Shown piece after piece: positions 9,801 to 17,310 of a stretch of 64,000 bases of DNA. Each line of letters opens with the position of its first letter. Positions within the stretch are counted from its first letter, which is position 1. The translations under genes were made by a program, and so were the position numbers. The stretch is from Jannaschia maritima (lineage in GTDB: Bacteria > Pseudomonadota > Alphaproteobacteria > Rhodobacterales > Rhodobacteraceae), in contig NZ_JARGZA010000016.1 of NCBI RefSeq assembly GCF_030973515.1, forward strand, positions 1-64,000, given 5' to 3'. A model generated the notes under the pieces. The model was not told where the DNA came from, did not search any database, and saw only the letters and a program-made list of their open reading frames with translations.

Positions 9801-10003
9801 ACGGGTCCGTCGCGGATGGCGTCCAGCACGGCGGCATGCTCGGCCATCGCGTGGACGATGGAGGCGGGATCGTCCGCCTCGTACCGCAGGGGCGGACGGG
9901 GCGGCACGTCCGCCAGGTCGACCGCGTCCGTGCGGGCCAGACGCTCCACCGGCAGGGGGCCCATGTGGACGGGCCGGTCCGCGTTCGACAGAAGGCGTCG
10001 CAT
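6815..10003 (-). CDS. Self-sufficient cobalamin-dependent reductive dehalogenase (RdhA fused to PDR-type reductase)
   Basis: A 1062-aa soluble protein with no Tat or other signal peptide. The RdhA part spans about 1-660 and carries two [4Fe-4S] motifs: C550/C553/C556/C560 and C586/C599/C602/C606. A phthalate-dioxygenase-reductase-like module follows (about 745-1062): flavin motif R795-x-Y797-S798, NAD(P)-binding GGGIGIT at 858-864, and a plant-type [2Fe-2S] site C1011/C1016/C1019/C1047. This is the layout of the catabolic, oxygen-tolerant enzymes BhbA and NpRdhA, which remove halogen from halogenated phenols using NAD(P)H. Residues 181-268 and 454-545 look like an internal duplication; Lys486 and Tyr418 are candidates for the catalytic pair. 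QueG is excluded by the size and reductase module. The start lies five bases after the metal-permease stop, suggesting cotranscription. Substrate unknown. Confidence 0.88.
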   Translation of the reverse strand: MRRLLSNADRPVHMGPLPVERLARTDAVDLADVPPRPPLRYEADDPASIVHAMAEHAAVLDAIRDGPVNPASAEIPDDPVARANHLKAFGHFNDATGMGVCRLPDAARLATPHRNADVARLAADLRDRPVKSLAAGIDAIMADLREGLAAPPGGIADHDHALIVLVHHPREPRADEPGAAWIRGARMHRSALLAAENAVVLANYLRLLGHPARAHTMSDAEVDLNVLAVAAGLVHADLRHPHLGHDYALAAITTTCPLAPDRPLAPDRSRAAFDWRWTLGVGTGVRAGTVDPFAARDFRDGPHPFETLRRVDAPTTYIDEPRVPRVPKRADLFARGQFGDMGKRVQDAMKGGHHIRKAPTAAAQRRALGALVPFQDGTPAADRTAPGPRDAADLVKAASYFLGIDAVGISRCPDWAWYSHDAAGDPIDPPHGHAISMVVDQGYETMEGASGDDWISVAQSMRAYLRFSLLGGVVAAQIRRLGHSAKAHTVMDGEVLQPPLLLLSGLGEVSRIGEVILNPFLGPRLKSGVVTTDMPVAHDRPIDFGLQRFCEGCNKCARECPSGAITAGPKTMFNGYEIWKSDSQKCATYRITTKGGAMCGRCMKTCPWNLEGVFKERPFRWAAMNAPSLAPVLAKLDDAAGNGGLNPAKKWWWDIALSEDGGAYRPTPDPVNARDLRPDLTLDARDQTMAVYPAHLAPHPHPYPAPMDREAGIAAHRAMPSAAEYRARLDRGEAPTDHLYAAAADSPVLSLVVRAATPMADGVTKYDLGAADGSDLPPWEAGAHLDVVVAPEYLRPYSMSGDPADRTTYQIGVLREDGGRGGSALLHRIFAPGRRVFAAPPANHFPLVPDATRVTLMGGGIGITPLIAMGHALHRRGTPFALHYSGRSRGAMGFLDDLAAFPWADHVRLYVTDEGTRCDLDAAIPPHAPGAHLYACGGGAYMEAAMRAAEAKGYPEDARHLEFFAVPDEPERESHPFVLRLARTGRDVAVPADRSAAEALQEAGVPVDLKCSDGLCGVCRCGVVAGAVDHRDHVLSQAERETSMILCRSRAAQAGGVVEVAL

Positions 10004-10008
10004 GCGCG

Positions 10009-10839
10009 TCAGGCGGTGCGGCGCGATGCGGCCCGCGTCAGGCGCATCCGGCGCAGGAAGGCCAGGACGAACAGGGCGGTCAGGATCAGCACGACGGTGG
10101 GCGCGGGCGCCGCGTCGATGAAGAAGCTGAGATACACGCCCGCCAGCAGGGACGCGGTGCAGACCGCGACCGACACGGCCAGCATCCGACCGAAGGACCG
10201 AACCACCAGGAACGCGACGGCCCCCGGCGTGACCAGCAGCGCCACCGCCAGGATCAGCCCCGTCGCCGTCAGGGTGGCCACGATGCACAGCGACAGGACC
10301 GACAGCAGCCCGTAATGCAGCCAGGCCACGGCCAGGCCGGAGGCGCGGGCCTGCGCGGGATCGAAGGCGTGCAGCAGCAGGTCCCTCCATTGCAGCAGCA
10401 GGAACAGGCAGACGATGGCCGAGATGACGCCCGCGGTCCACAGATCCCCCGGCCCCACGCCCAGCATGTTGCCGAACAGGATGTGGTCCAGATGCGCCTC
10501 CGTCGGGATCGCGGTGTAGAGCACGATGCCCACCGCGAACATGCCGCTGAAGACGACCCCCATCACCGTGTCGGACTTCACCCGGCTGTTCTGCGACAGA
10601 TAGCCGGTCGCGAGCGCGCAGGTCATGCCCGCCGCGAAGGCGCCCACCACGAGGGGCAGGCCCGTGATCCAGGCCAGCACCACGCCCGGCAGGACGGCAT
10701 GGCTGACCGCGTCGCCCATGAGGGCCCAGCCCTTCAGCACCAGGAAGCAGGACAGGAGCGCGGCGGGCGGACCCACCAGCAGGGCCACGTAGAAGGCGTT
10801 GCGCATGAACGGGAACGCGAACGGCAGCAGCGGGTCCAT
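10009..10839 (-). CDS. Manganese/iron ABC transporter permease (SitD-like)
   Basis: Integral membrane permease (276 aa) of the metal-chelate ABC-3 family, with about eight helices. Family signatures are visible: the LVLKGWALMGDAVSHAVLPGVVLAW block near residue 35 and LILAVALLVTPGAVAFLV near residue 195. It overlaps the preceding permease by one base (TGATG), and its stop lies five bases before the dehalogenase start. The two permeases probably form a heterodimer. Metal identity (Mn/Fe rather than Zn) is inferred from the ligand set of the binding protein of the same operon. Confidence 0.92.
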   Translation of the reverse strand: MDPLLPFAFPFMRNAFYVALLVGPPAALLSCFLVLKGWALMGDAVSHAVLPGVVLAWITGLPLVVGAFAAGMTCALATGYLSQNSRVKSDTVMGVVFSGMFAVGIVLYTAIPTEAHLDHILFGNMLGVGPGDLWTAGVISAIVCLFLLLQWRDLLLHAFDPAQARASGLAVAWLHYGLLSVLSLCIVATLTATGLILAVALLVTPGAVAFLVVRSFGRMLAVSVAVCTASLLAGVYLSFFIDAAPAPTVVLILTALFVLAFLRRMRLTRAASRRTA

Positions 10840-11687
10840 CAAGCCACCGCCGCCCGCGCGCGGCGCCGGGCCGCAAGCAGCCCGTGCCGGGGCGCCAGCA
10901 CGAAAGCCGCCAGGAACACGGTCGTCTGCAGCGCGACGATGATCCCGCCCGTCGCCCCGTTCAGGAAATAGGACAGGTAGGCGCCCGCGAAGGACGTCGC
11001 CGCCCCGATCGCCACCGACGTGGCCAGAAGGCGCGGAAAGCGGTCGCAGAGCAGATAGGCCGTGGCCCCCGGCGTCACGACCAGGGCGATGACCAGGAAG
11101 GCCCCCACCGTCATCATCGCCGCCACCACCGCCGCCGAGAGCAGGGTGAAGAACACGACGCGCAGGAGGTCGGGGTTCAGGCCGATGGCGCGCGCGTGGC
11201 TCTCGTCGAAGAAGACGACCATCAGGTCCTTCCACTTCAGCCCCAGCACCGTCAGCGCGACGAGACCGATGACCGCCAATTGCGCCGTGTCGCCGGGCGA
11301 GATCGCCAGGATGTTGCCCATCACGATGGTCTGGACGTCCACCGAGGTCGGCGACACGGAGATCATGAACAGGCCCAGCCCGAAGAACGACGTGAAGATG
11401 ATCCCGATCACGACGTCCACCTTCAGGCCCGACCGCCCCGACAGGAACAGCATCGCCCCCGCCGCCAGCCCGCCCGCGAAGAACGCCCCCACCGCGAAGG
11501 GCAGGCCGATCAGGTAGGCCCCCGCGACGCCGGGCACGACCGAATGGGCCAGGGCGTCGCCGATCAGCGACCAGCCCTTCAGCATCAGGTAGGCCGACAG
11601 GAACGCGCAGACCGCGCCCACCAGCGCGGACACCCACATCGCGTTGAACATGTAGCCGTAGGCGAAGGGCTCGAGGAGGGTGGTCAT
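10839..11687 (-). CDS. Manganese/iron ABC transporter permease (SitC-like)
   Basis: Second ABC-3 family permease (282 aa), paralogous to its downstream neighbour: both carry L-K-G-W-x-L-x-G-D-A-x-x-H followed by a helical bundle, and a late LVVTPGATAYLL/LLVTPGAVAFLV block. It begins at an ATG about 40 bases after the ATPase stop; that short gap contains a palindromic repeat of the CATTCCCGGA...TCCGGGG type. Together with the ATPase and binding protein it forms a four-gene SitABCD/MntABC-type importer. Confidence 0.93.
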   Translation of the reverse strand: MTTLLEPFAYGYMFNAMWVSALVGAVCAFLSAYLMLKGWSLIGDALAHSVVPGVAGAYLIGLPFAVGAFFAGGLAAGAMLFLSGRSGLKVDVVIGIIFTSFFGLGLFMISVSPTSVDVQTIVMGNILAISPGDTAQLAVIGLVALTVLGLKWKDLMVVFFDESHARAIGLNPDLLRVVFFTLLSAAVVAAMMTVGAFLVIALVVTPGATAYLLCDRFPRLLATSVAIGAATSFAGAYLSYFLNGATGGIIVALQTTVFLAAFVLAPRHGLLAARRRARAAVA

Positions 11688-11698
11688 GTCATCGCGCC

Positions 11699-11725
11699 GT
11701 CATTCCCGGACTCGATCCGGGGAGG
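11699..11725. repeat. REP-like palindromic extragenic element
   Basis: The gap between the ATPase and first permease genes contains GTCATTCCCGGA, a short loop, then TCCGGGGAGG. The CCCGGA/TCCGGG arms form a stem, and the opening GTCATTCCCGGA resembles widespread extragenic palindromes of alphaproteobacterial genomes. Lying inside an operon, it could act as an mRNA processing or stability element. Only one copy was noticed in this window, so the repeat assignment rests on resemblance. Confidence 0.4.
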
Positions 11726-11727
11726 AC

Positions 11728-12633
11728 CTATCGCTTCGCATCCGCGTCGGGCGACGGCTTCGCCCGCTCCCCGTAATGGACGAACGGCCGCTCGTCGTCG
11801 GTGATGATCCGCACGATGCGGTCGTCGTCGTCGTCGTGCAGCTCGTCGCCCCCCAACGTGAAGTGGCGCAAGACGCCGCCGAAGGCACGCTCCAGGTTGG
11901 CGCGCGTGAAGATCTCGGCCGTGGGGCCGTGGGCCAGCACGGTGCGCTTGACCAGGATGGTGCGGTCGCAGAACTCCGGCACGGAGCCTAGGTTGTGCGT
12001 GCTGACCAGCATCACGCGCCCCTCGTCGCGCAGGGCGCGCAGGAGTGCTATGATCTGATCCTCCGTCTTCACGTCGACGCCGGTGAAGGGTTCGTCCAGC
12101 AGGATGACCTGCCCGTCCTGCGCCAGCGCGCGGGCCAGGAACACCCGCTTGCGCTGTCCGCCCGACAACTCGCCGATCTGACGGTCGGCGAAGTCGGTCA
12201 TGCCCACGCGGTCCAGGGCGCCGGCCACCGCGTCCCGGTCGGCGCGCGACGGGATGCGCAGGAACCCCATCCGTCCATAGCGGCCCATCATCACGACATC
12301 GCGGACCAGGACGGGGAAGTCCCAGTCCACCTCCTCCGCCTGGGGGACGTAGGCCACCAGGTTCGCGCGCAGCGCGTCGCGCACGGGGCGGCCCAGCAGC
12401 GTGATGGCGCCCGCGGCGACGGGAACGAAGCCCATGATCGCCTTGAACAGCGTCGACTTGCCCGCGCCGTTCACGCCCACGAGCGCGGTGATCGTCCCGC
12501 GCGGCACGGCGAAGCTGGCATCGTGCAGCGCGGTGTGGCCGTTGCGATAGGTGACAGTCACGCCGCGCGCGACGATGCCCGCCCCGTCCGAATTCCCCGC
12601 CGCGAAGCCGGACGCGCGCGGTTCGGCGTTCAT
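11728..12633 (-). CDS. Manganese/iron ABC transporter ATP-binding protein (SitB-like)
   Basis: Cytoplasmic ATPase (301 aa) of the metal importer. Walker A (GVNGAGKST), signature ([15 protein letters not shown]), Walker B ([12 protein letters not shown]) and the switch histidine (STHNLG) are all present. The protein is longer than many family members: after the ABC domain it has a C-terminal tail with a run of five aspartates preceded by histidine (HDDDDDR) and a further acidic stretch. This tail might bind metal, which is speculation from composition. It starts inside the end of the binding-protein gene with a four-base ATGA overlap. Confidence 0.94.
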   Translation of the reverse strand: MNAEPRASGFAAGNSDGAGIVARGVTVTYRNGHTALHDASFAVPRGTITALVGVNGAGKSTLFKAIMGFVPVAAGAITLLGRPVRDALRANLVAYVPQAEEVDWDFPVLVRDVVMMGRYGRMGFLRIPSRADRDAVAGALDRVGMTDFADRQIGELSGGQRKRVFLARALAQDGQVILLDEPFTGVDVKTEDQIIALLRALRDEGRVMLVSTHNLGSVPEFCDRTILVKRTVLAHGPTAEIFTRANLERAFGGVLRHFTLGGDELHDDDDDRIVRIITDDERPFVHYGERAKPSPDADAKR

Positions 12634-13526
12634 CCCGCTCCGCCTTCCAGCCCGTCGGCGATCGTCTCGGACGTGACGCGCAGCAGATCCAGGAAGGTCG
12701 GCACCGGTCCGTCCGCCTCCGACAGGGAATCGACGTAGAGGACGCCGCCGTAACCCGCCCCCGTTTCGCGGGCGACCTGCTCGGCGGGGGCGGTGTTGAC
12801 GGTGGATTCGCAGAACACGACCGGGACGTCGTTGTCGCGCACGCCGTCGATCACCGCACGCACCTGCCGCGGCGTGCCCACGCGATCGGCGTTCATGGGC
12901 CATAGGTACAGCTCGCGCATGCCGAAGTCGCGGGCGAGATAGCTGAACGCCCCCTCGCACGTCACCAGCCAGCGGCGGTCCTCGGGGATGACTTGGATGC
13001 GCGCGCGCAGGGGCTCGATCACGCTTTCCAGTTGGAGCTTGTAGGCTTCGGCGTTGGCCCGATAGATGTCCGCGTTCTCCGGATCGACCCGTGCGAAGGC
13101 GGCGGCGATGTTGTCGACATAGGTCCGGGCGGTGTCCAGCCCCATCCAGGCATGGGGGTTCGTCTGCCCCTCGTACGCCCCTTCGGCGATGGGGATGGGG
13201 TCGATCCCTTCCGTGACGGTGACGTACGGGATGTCGCCGAGGTTCACGAGGAACTGCTCGAACCACCGCTCCAGGTTCAGGCCGTTCCACAACAGGAGGT
13301 CGGCGTCGCTCGCCCGCACGATGTCCTGTGGCGTCGGCTCGTAGCCGTGGATCTCGGCCCCCGGCTTCGTGATGGACACGACGTCCGCGGCATCGCCGGC
13401 CACGTTCCGCGCGATGTCGGCCAGGACGGTGAAGGTGGTGGCGACCTTCATGCGGTCGGCCGTGGCCGCCGTCGCGGTCAGCAGAACGGCCGCGAGGGCG
13501 GTGGCAATGGTCTTCGCACGGATCAT
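12630..13526 (-). CDS. Metal ABC transporter substrate-binding protein, cluster A-I (SitA/MntC-like)
   Basis: Periplasmic binding protein (298 aa) with a Sec signal peptide (cleavage probably after the TATAATA region, near residue 23). The four metal ligands of the family can be placed: His60, His125, Glu191 and Asp266. An His-His-Glu-Asp set is the pattern of manganese/iron binders such as SitA, MntC and PsaA, whereas zinc-specific ZnuA proteins use three histidines and usually carry a His-rich loop, which is absent here. It is the first gene of the operon that runs through the ATPase and two permeases to the dehalogenase. Confidence 0.93.
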   Translation of the reverse strand: MIRAKTIATALAAVLLTATAATADRMKVATTFTVLADIARNVAGDAADVVSITKPGAEIHGYEPTPQDIVRASDADLLLWNGLNLERWFEQFLVNLGDIPYVTVTEGIDPIPIAEGAYEGQTNPHAWMGLDTARTYVDNIAAAFARVDPENADIYRANAEAYKLQLESVIEPLRARIQVIPEDRRWLVTCEGAFSYLARDFGMRELYLWPMNADRVGTPRQVRAVIDGVRDNDVPVVFCESTVNTAPAEQVARETGAGYGGVLYVDSLSEADGPVPTFLDLLRVTSETIADGLEGGAG

Positions 13527-14530
13527 GGTCGCACCTTTCCCGCAGGGTGTCGTTCCCTAGATGCGATCCGTTCGCAATAGTCAACCCTGTTGCGAACGAT
13601 TCCTAACTGCATGCCTCGTACGTCAACGGGTCGTACCGGATTGGCCCCGCAGATCAGCACCGCGACGCGTTCGCCCGGCCCCGGTCGATAGGCCCCCGAC
13701 AGGAGCGCCGCCACCCCCGCGGCCCCCGCGGGCTCGACCAGGCATCGCAGTTCGCGCCACAGCAGGTCGCGCGCGGCCAGGATCGCGTCGTCGTCCACCA
13801 GGACGGCGTCGATCCCCCGCGCGAGTTCGAAGCCGAGCGCACCGATGCGCCTGGCCCCCAGGGCGTTCGCCGCGATCCCGCCCACGTCGACGTCCACCGG
13901 GCGCCCCGCGTCCAGGGCGGCACGCAACGTCGCGGTCCCCGTGGATTCCACGGCCACCACCTTGCGCCGGCCGTCAAGCCACGCCAGCGCGCCGCCGATC
14001 AGCCCGCCGCCGCCCACGGCGATCAACACGGTGTCCGCGTCCAGTCCCTGCGCCTCCCATTCGCGCATGACGGTGCCCTGGCCCGCCAGCGTCGGCACCG
14101 CGTCATAGGCGTGGACCTGCATCGCCCCCGTGGCCGCCTCGTGCGCCCGCGCCGCCGCCAGCGCGTCGGCATAGAGGCCGGGCACCACGTGGCACGCGGC
14201 GCCCGTGCGTTCGACCAGGGCGATCTTCGACGGTCCCGCGACCTCCGGGACGAAGACGTGCGCCGGATGTCCCAGCGCCGCCGCCGCGAAACCCACCGCG
14301 GCCCCGTGGTTGCCCCCGGACGCCGCCACCACGCCGCCCGCGGGCACGTCCGCCGCGAGCAGCGTGTTGAACGCGCCCCGCGCCTTGAAGCTGCCGGTGT
14401 GCTGCATGTGCTCCAGCTTGCACGTCAGGTCGAACCCCCCAAGCGTGACGTCGATCACGGGGGTCACGCGGACGTGGCCCGCGATGCGCCCCGCCGCGGC
14501 CTCGATTTCCGCCTGCCAATCCCCCGCCAT
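13523..14530 (-). CDS. PLP-dependent threonine/serine dehydratase family protein
   Basis: Fold-type II PLP enzyme (335 aa) resembling threonine dehydratase or threo-3-hydroxyaspartate ammonia-lyase. The Schiff-base lysine is Lys49 in GSFKARGA, the phosphate/substrate loop is SGGNHGAA, and the PLP-phosphate clamp is the GGGGLIGG stretch. There is no C-terminal ACT regulatory domain, so it is a catabolic-type single-domain enzyme. The last about 30 residues run past the usual end (after VLICGAN) and are encoded by the palindrome-containing region upstream of the metal-binding-protein gene; its stop overlaps that gene's start. The exact substrate cannot be told from sequence. Confidence 0.88.
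   Translation of the reverse strand: MAGDWQAEIEAAAGRIAGHVRVTPVIDVTLGGFDLTCKLEHMQHTGSFKARGAFNTLLAADVPAGGVVAASGGNHGAAVGFAAAALGHPAHVFVPEVAGPSKIALVERTGAACHVVPGLYADALAAARAHEAATGAMQVHAYDAVPTLAGQGTVMREWEAQGLDADTVLIAVGGGGLIGGALAWLDGRRKVVAVESTGTATLRAALDAGRPVDVDVGGIAANALGARRIGALGFELARGIDAVLVDDDAILAARDLLWRELRCLVEPAGAAGVAALLSGAYRPGPGERVAVLICGANPVRPVDVRGMQLGIVRNRVDYCERIASRERHPAGKVRP
13562..13598. promoter_or_regulatory. Overlapping palindromes upstream of the SitABCD-like operon (putative Mur/Fur-family box)
   Basis: About 36 bases upstream of the metal-binding-protein ATG there is a perfect inverted repeat, CGTTCGCAA (13569-13577) and TTGCGAACG (13590-13598), separated by 12 bases. The left arm is also half of a second palindrome, TGCGATCCGTTCGCA (13562-13576). 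The TGC-N-A...T-N-GCA geometry resembles the manganese-responsive Mur/Fur boxes of alphaproteobacteria, which would fit a Mn/Fe importer. It lies within the 3' end of the upstream dehydratase gene. Confidence 0.5.
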
Positions 14531-14573
14531 CCTGCTAGGTCCCCCCCTTCGACACCGCTTCGGGGAACGCCGC

Positions 14574-15434
14574 ATGAAGGACGACCACCGCCACCACCCC
14601 ATGCGCGACTCGCGCGAGGATATCCACACCGCCGCAGTCGTCCCGGACACGCCGCAGACCCGCGACCCGGCCTATCGCCTGGCCTTCGCGGACGACGACT
14701 TCCTGTGCCGGGAGGAGCTGCGCCCCGTCCGCCTGCAGTTGGAGCTGATGAAGCCCACGATGGGCCTGGACGAGGCGGGGGTGGAGTCCACGGTCGTCCT
14801 GTTCGGCGGTGCCCGCATCCCGCGGCCGGAGAACCGCGACCGGGCGCGGACCTCCACCCTGCGGGATCTGTCGGACCAGTACGATCAGGCCCGCCGCTTC
14901 GCCCGCCTGATGACCGAACGCAGCATCGCGCGCAGCGGCGGGCGCGAGGACGTGATCGTCACGGGCGGCGGCCCCGGCGTGATGGAGGCGGGCAACCGCG
15001 GCGCCGCGGATGCGGGCGGGCGCAGCGTTGGGCTGAACATCGTGCTGCCCCACGAGCAGGCCCCCAACGAGTACGTCACGCCGGAGCTGTCGTTCAACTT
15101 CCACTACTTCGCGATCCGCAAGATGCACTTCCTGATGCGGGCGTCGGCGATCTGCGTCTTCCCCGGCGGGTTCGGCACCCTGGACGAGTTGTTCGAGGCG
15201 CTGACCCTGATCCAAACGGGCCGCATGGCGCGGGTGCCGTTCCTGCTGTTCGGCGAAGGGTTCTGGCGCCGCATCGTCGACTGGGAGGCGCTGCGCGACG
15301 CGGGCACGATCGGGGTCGACGACCTAGATCTGTTCCGCTTCGTCGAGACCGCGGAGGAGGCGATCGCCCTCATCGACGACTGGCCCCTGCCCCGTGGTCG
15401 CCGACAGGAGATCCCGAACCGGGTGGAAGGTTAG
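14574..15434 (+). CDS. LOG family protein (cytokinin-type nucleotide phosphoribohydrolase family)
   Basis: A 286-aa cytoplasmic protein with the LOG/lysine-decarboxylase-like Rossmann fold. The nucleotide-binding GGGPGVMEAGNRGA (131-144) and the diagnostic PGGFGTLDE (197-205, the PGGxGTxxE motif) are both present. Characterised members cleave nucleotide 5'-monophosphates at the base-ribose bond. The N-terminal about 70 residues form the extension seen in longer alphaproteobacterial homologues. The ATG at 14574 is used; a second in-frame ATG at 14601 is possible. It diverges from the dehydratase gene with a 43-base gap. Confidence 0.88.
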   Translation: MKDDHRHHPMRDSREDIHTAAVVPDTPQTRDPAYRLAFADDDFLCREELRPVRLQLELMKPTMGLDEAGVESTVVLFGGARIPRPENRDRARTSTLRDLSDQYDQARRFARLMTERSIARSGGREDVIVTGGGPGVMEAGNRGAADAGGRSVGLNIVLPHEQAPNEYVTPELSFNFHYFAIRKMHFLMRASAICVFPGGFGTLDELFEALTLIQTGRMARVPFLLFGEGFWRRIVDWEALRDAGTIGVDDLDLFRFVETAEEAIALIDDWPLPRGRRQEIPNRVEG

Positions 15435-15580
15435 GGCGGGTTCGACCGGGGTGGACGGGCCCGGCACCGGAGTGCCGAAGGTGGTCACGACACGGTCGCC
15501 CCGATCCTGTTTCGAGTCGGCCCGCCCGCGAACCCCGGTGAACGGCCACGGATCGATCGTCAACCCATCGTGCGCCTGGA

Positions 15581-16435
15581 TCAGTCCGCATCGCCCAGCG
15601 CGTAGTCCACGAACTCCGTGCGCTGCACCGCGCGGAAGTTGTCGTCCGAGATCATCGTCGCGCGCAGCCGCCCCGCGTCGTCGCGCCAGATCGCCAGCCC
15701 TTCCAGGTTGTCGTGGCTGCCCAGCGCGCTGACCATCTCCTCCCGCTCGTCGCCGCCCGACGGGTCGAAGCTGCGGATGCGGCTGCGGAACCCGATCAGG
15801 GCGAAGTCGCGTTCCAGCACGTAGAGGCGTCCGTCGGGACCGATATCGGCGCCCACAACCAGGAAGCCGCCCCGCCGGGAGACGTGGAAGGCCCGCGTCC
15901 AGACCCCGCCCTCCCCCACGAAGACGGGAAACCCCTGCGGCTCCGCCGTTTCGGTGATCGCGAACAGGCGGCCCGCGGCATCGACGGCCAGCGCTTCCAA
16001 CCCGTTGTTGGGCCGTGGCGGCGCCAACCCTTCGATGTCGGGCAAGCGTTCCCCGGGGGCCGCGGGGTCCGCGAAGCGCATGACCCTGTGGTCCTGCTCG
16101 AACGACACGAAGACCGTTCCGTCCCGCACGGCCAACCCTTCGGCGTCCGCCGACAGGCCCCGCAGGGGGCCTCCCCGTCCCAGGAAGGCGCCGCGCTCCG
16201 CCCCCTCGACGCCGGCGACCGCCCCGCGCGCGTCGCGGACCAGGCGTCCGCGCACCCAGCCGCCGCGGTCGGACACGGTCAGGAAGTCCCGTCCGTCCGG
16301 CGATACCCACAGGCCCGAATAGCCGCCCGACCCGTGCCAGCCCCCGACCCACGTCTGCGCACCCAGGAACTGGGCGGCGCAGGCGGGCGGGGCGAGCAGG
16401 GTCAGCGCGAGGGCGAGGCCAGGACCGCGGCGCAT
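15581..16435 (-). CDS. Esterase-like activity of phytase family protein
   Basis: Secreted or periplasmic beta-propeller-like protein (284 aa) with a signal peptide ending around the PPACAA segment (about residue 21). It matches the phytase-like esterase family: a run of strand-turn repeats with GLWVSPDGRDFLTVSDRGG near residue 40, NNGLEALAVDAAGRLF in the middle, and NLEGLAIWRDDAGRLRATMISDDNF near the end. Family function is poorly defined. Its start overlaps the end of the murein endopeptidase gene by 34 bases, making it the last gene of a four-gene overlapping set. Confidence 0.83.
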   Translation of the reverse strand: MRRGPGLALALTLLAPPACAAQFLGAQTWVGGWHGSGGYSGLWVSPDGRDFLTVSDRGGWVRGRLVRDARGAVAGVEGAERGAFLGRGGPLRGLSADAEGLAVRDGTVFVSFEQDHRVMRFADPAAPGERLPDIEGLAPPRPNNGLEALAVDAAGRLFAITETAEPQGFPVFVGEGGVWTRAFHVSRRGGFLVVGADIGPDGRLYVLERDFALIGFRSRIRSFDPSGGDEREEMVSALGSHDNLEGLAIWRDDAGRLRATMISDDNFRAVQRTEFVDYALGDAD

Positions 16436-17310
16436 TGTCCGGGCAGATCCGCCATCGTCAGGTCCCGGCGGGGCCTGGGCGCAGGCGCGTTCGGATCGGG
16501 GGGCGGCGGGTTCAGGATGTTGGCCTGCCACTGCCGCGCCTCCGCGCAGCCGTCGCCGGGCGGCGGCGGATCCTGGTCGACGCAGCCCCGCGCGCCCCGG
16601 GGACAGGCGATGCGGATATGCATGTGGTAATGGTGGCCGTACCAGGGCCGGACCTTGCGCAGCCAGGACCGGTCCCCCGTTTCGGCGTCGCACATCGCAA
16701 CCTTGGCGCCGGGGAAGATGAAGATCCGCGTCGTGCGGGGATCGCTGGCCGCAGCCTTCACGACCTGCATGTGCGCCTGGGTCCAGCGGTCGTTGACGTA
16801 CGCGCCGCTCGCCCGTCGCATGGAGACCGCGGACAGACTTTCCCGCTCGGCCCGGGTCAGGTTCAGACGTTCGACGGGGTACAGCCAGACGTCGGCGTCC
16901 AGTCCGATCTGGTGGCTGGCATGGCCGGAGACCGGTCCCCCGCGCGGCAGCGACAAGTCGCCGACATAAAGACCCGCCCATCCGGCGCGCACCGCGGCGC
17001 GCGACAGATCCTGCACCATGTCCACCATCTGCGGATGGCCCCAGAACCGGTTGCGCGACAGGCGCATCGCCTGCCAGGTCGGCCCCGTCTCCGCCAGCGG
17101 CACGCTTCCCGCAGCGCATCCGCGCGAATGACCGCCGAAGGCGGCGGGCCCGCCCTCGGTCGGGCGGGTCACGGCCTCGAACAGGGGTTTGGCCACGCGG
17201 TCGTCGCGCGTGGCCTGAACGGTCTGCGCCGCGTCGAACCGGACGACGGGGTCGTCGGCGACGCAGCCGGCCAGAAGGGCGCAGGCGGTCAGAAGGGCGG
17301 CGAGGCGCAT
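16402..17310 (-). CDS. mepA: Penicillin-insensitive murein endopeptidase (lipoprotein)
   Basis: Zinc-dependent LAS/M74 endopeptidase (302 aa) that cuts peptide cross-links in peptidoglycan. The N-terminus ends in a lipobox (LLAGC, Cys16), so it is probably anchored to a periplasmic membrane leaflet. The metal site is clear: SHQIGLDAD with His133 and Asp140, and HHYHMH with His231 as third ligand, matching H113/D120/H211 of E. coli MepA. The C-terminal proline-rich tail is longer than core MepA. It overlaps the MFS gene by one base and the phytase-like gene by 34 bases. Confidence 0.93.
   Translation of the reverse strand: MRLAALLTACALLAGCVADDPVVRFDAAQTVQATRDDRVAKPLFEAVTRPTEGGPAAFGGHSRGCAAGSVPLAETGPTWQAMRLSRNRFWGHPQMVDMVQDLSRAAVRAGWAGLYVGDLSLPRGGPVSGHASHQIGLDADVWLYPVERLNLTRAERESLSAVSMRRASGAYVNDRWTQAHMQVVKAAASDPRTTRIFIFPGAKVAMCDAETGDRSWLRKVRPWYGHHYHMHIRIACPRGARGCVDQDPPPPGDGCAEARQWQANILNPPPPDPNAPAPRPRRDLTMADLPGQCAAVLASPSR

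Noticed and set aside
6815-10003. Epoxyqueuosine reductase (QueG) instead of reductive dehalogenase
   Set aside because: QueG is about 350-400 aa and has no C-terminal flavin/[2Fe-2S] reductase; the fused layout matches catabolic RdhA.
6905-10315. 1136-codon plus-strand open frame opposite the dehalogenase gene
   Set aside because: Very long, but the product is His/Arg/Gly/Val-rich without domains; the minus strand carries ordered cysteine, flavin and NAD motifs.
12630-13526. Zinc-specific ZnuA assignment
   Set aside because: Ligands His60, His125, Glu191, Asp266 and the lack of a His-rich loop favour Mn/Fe.
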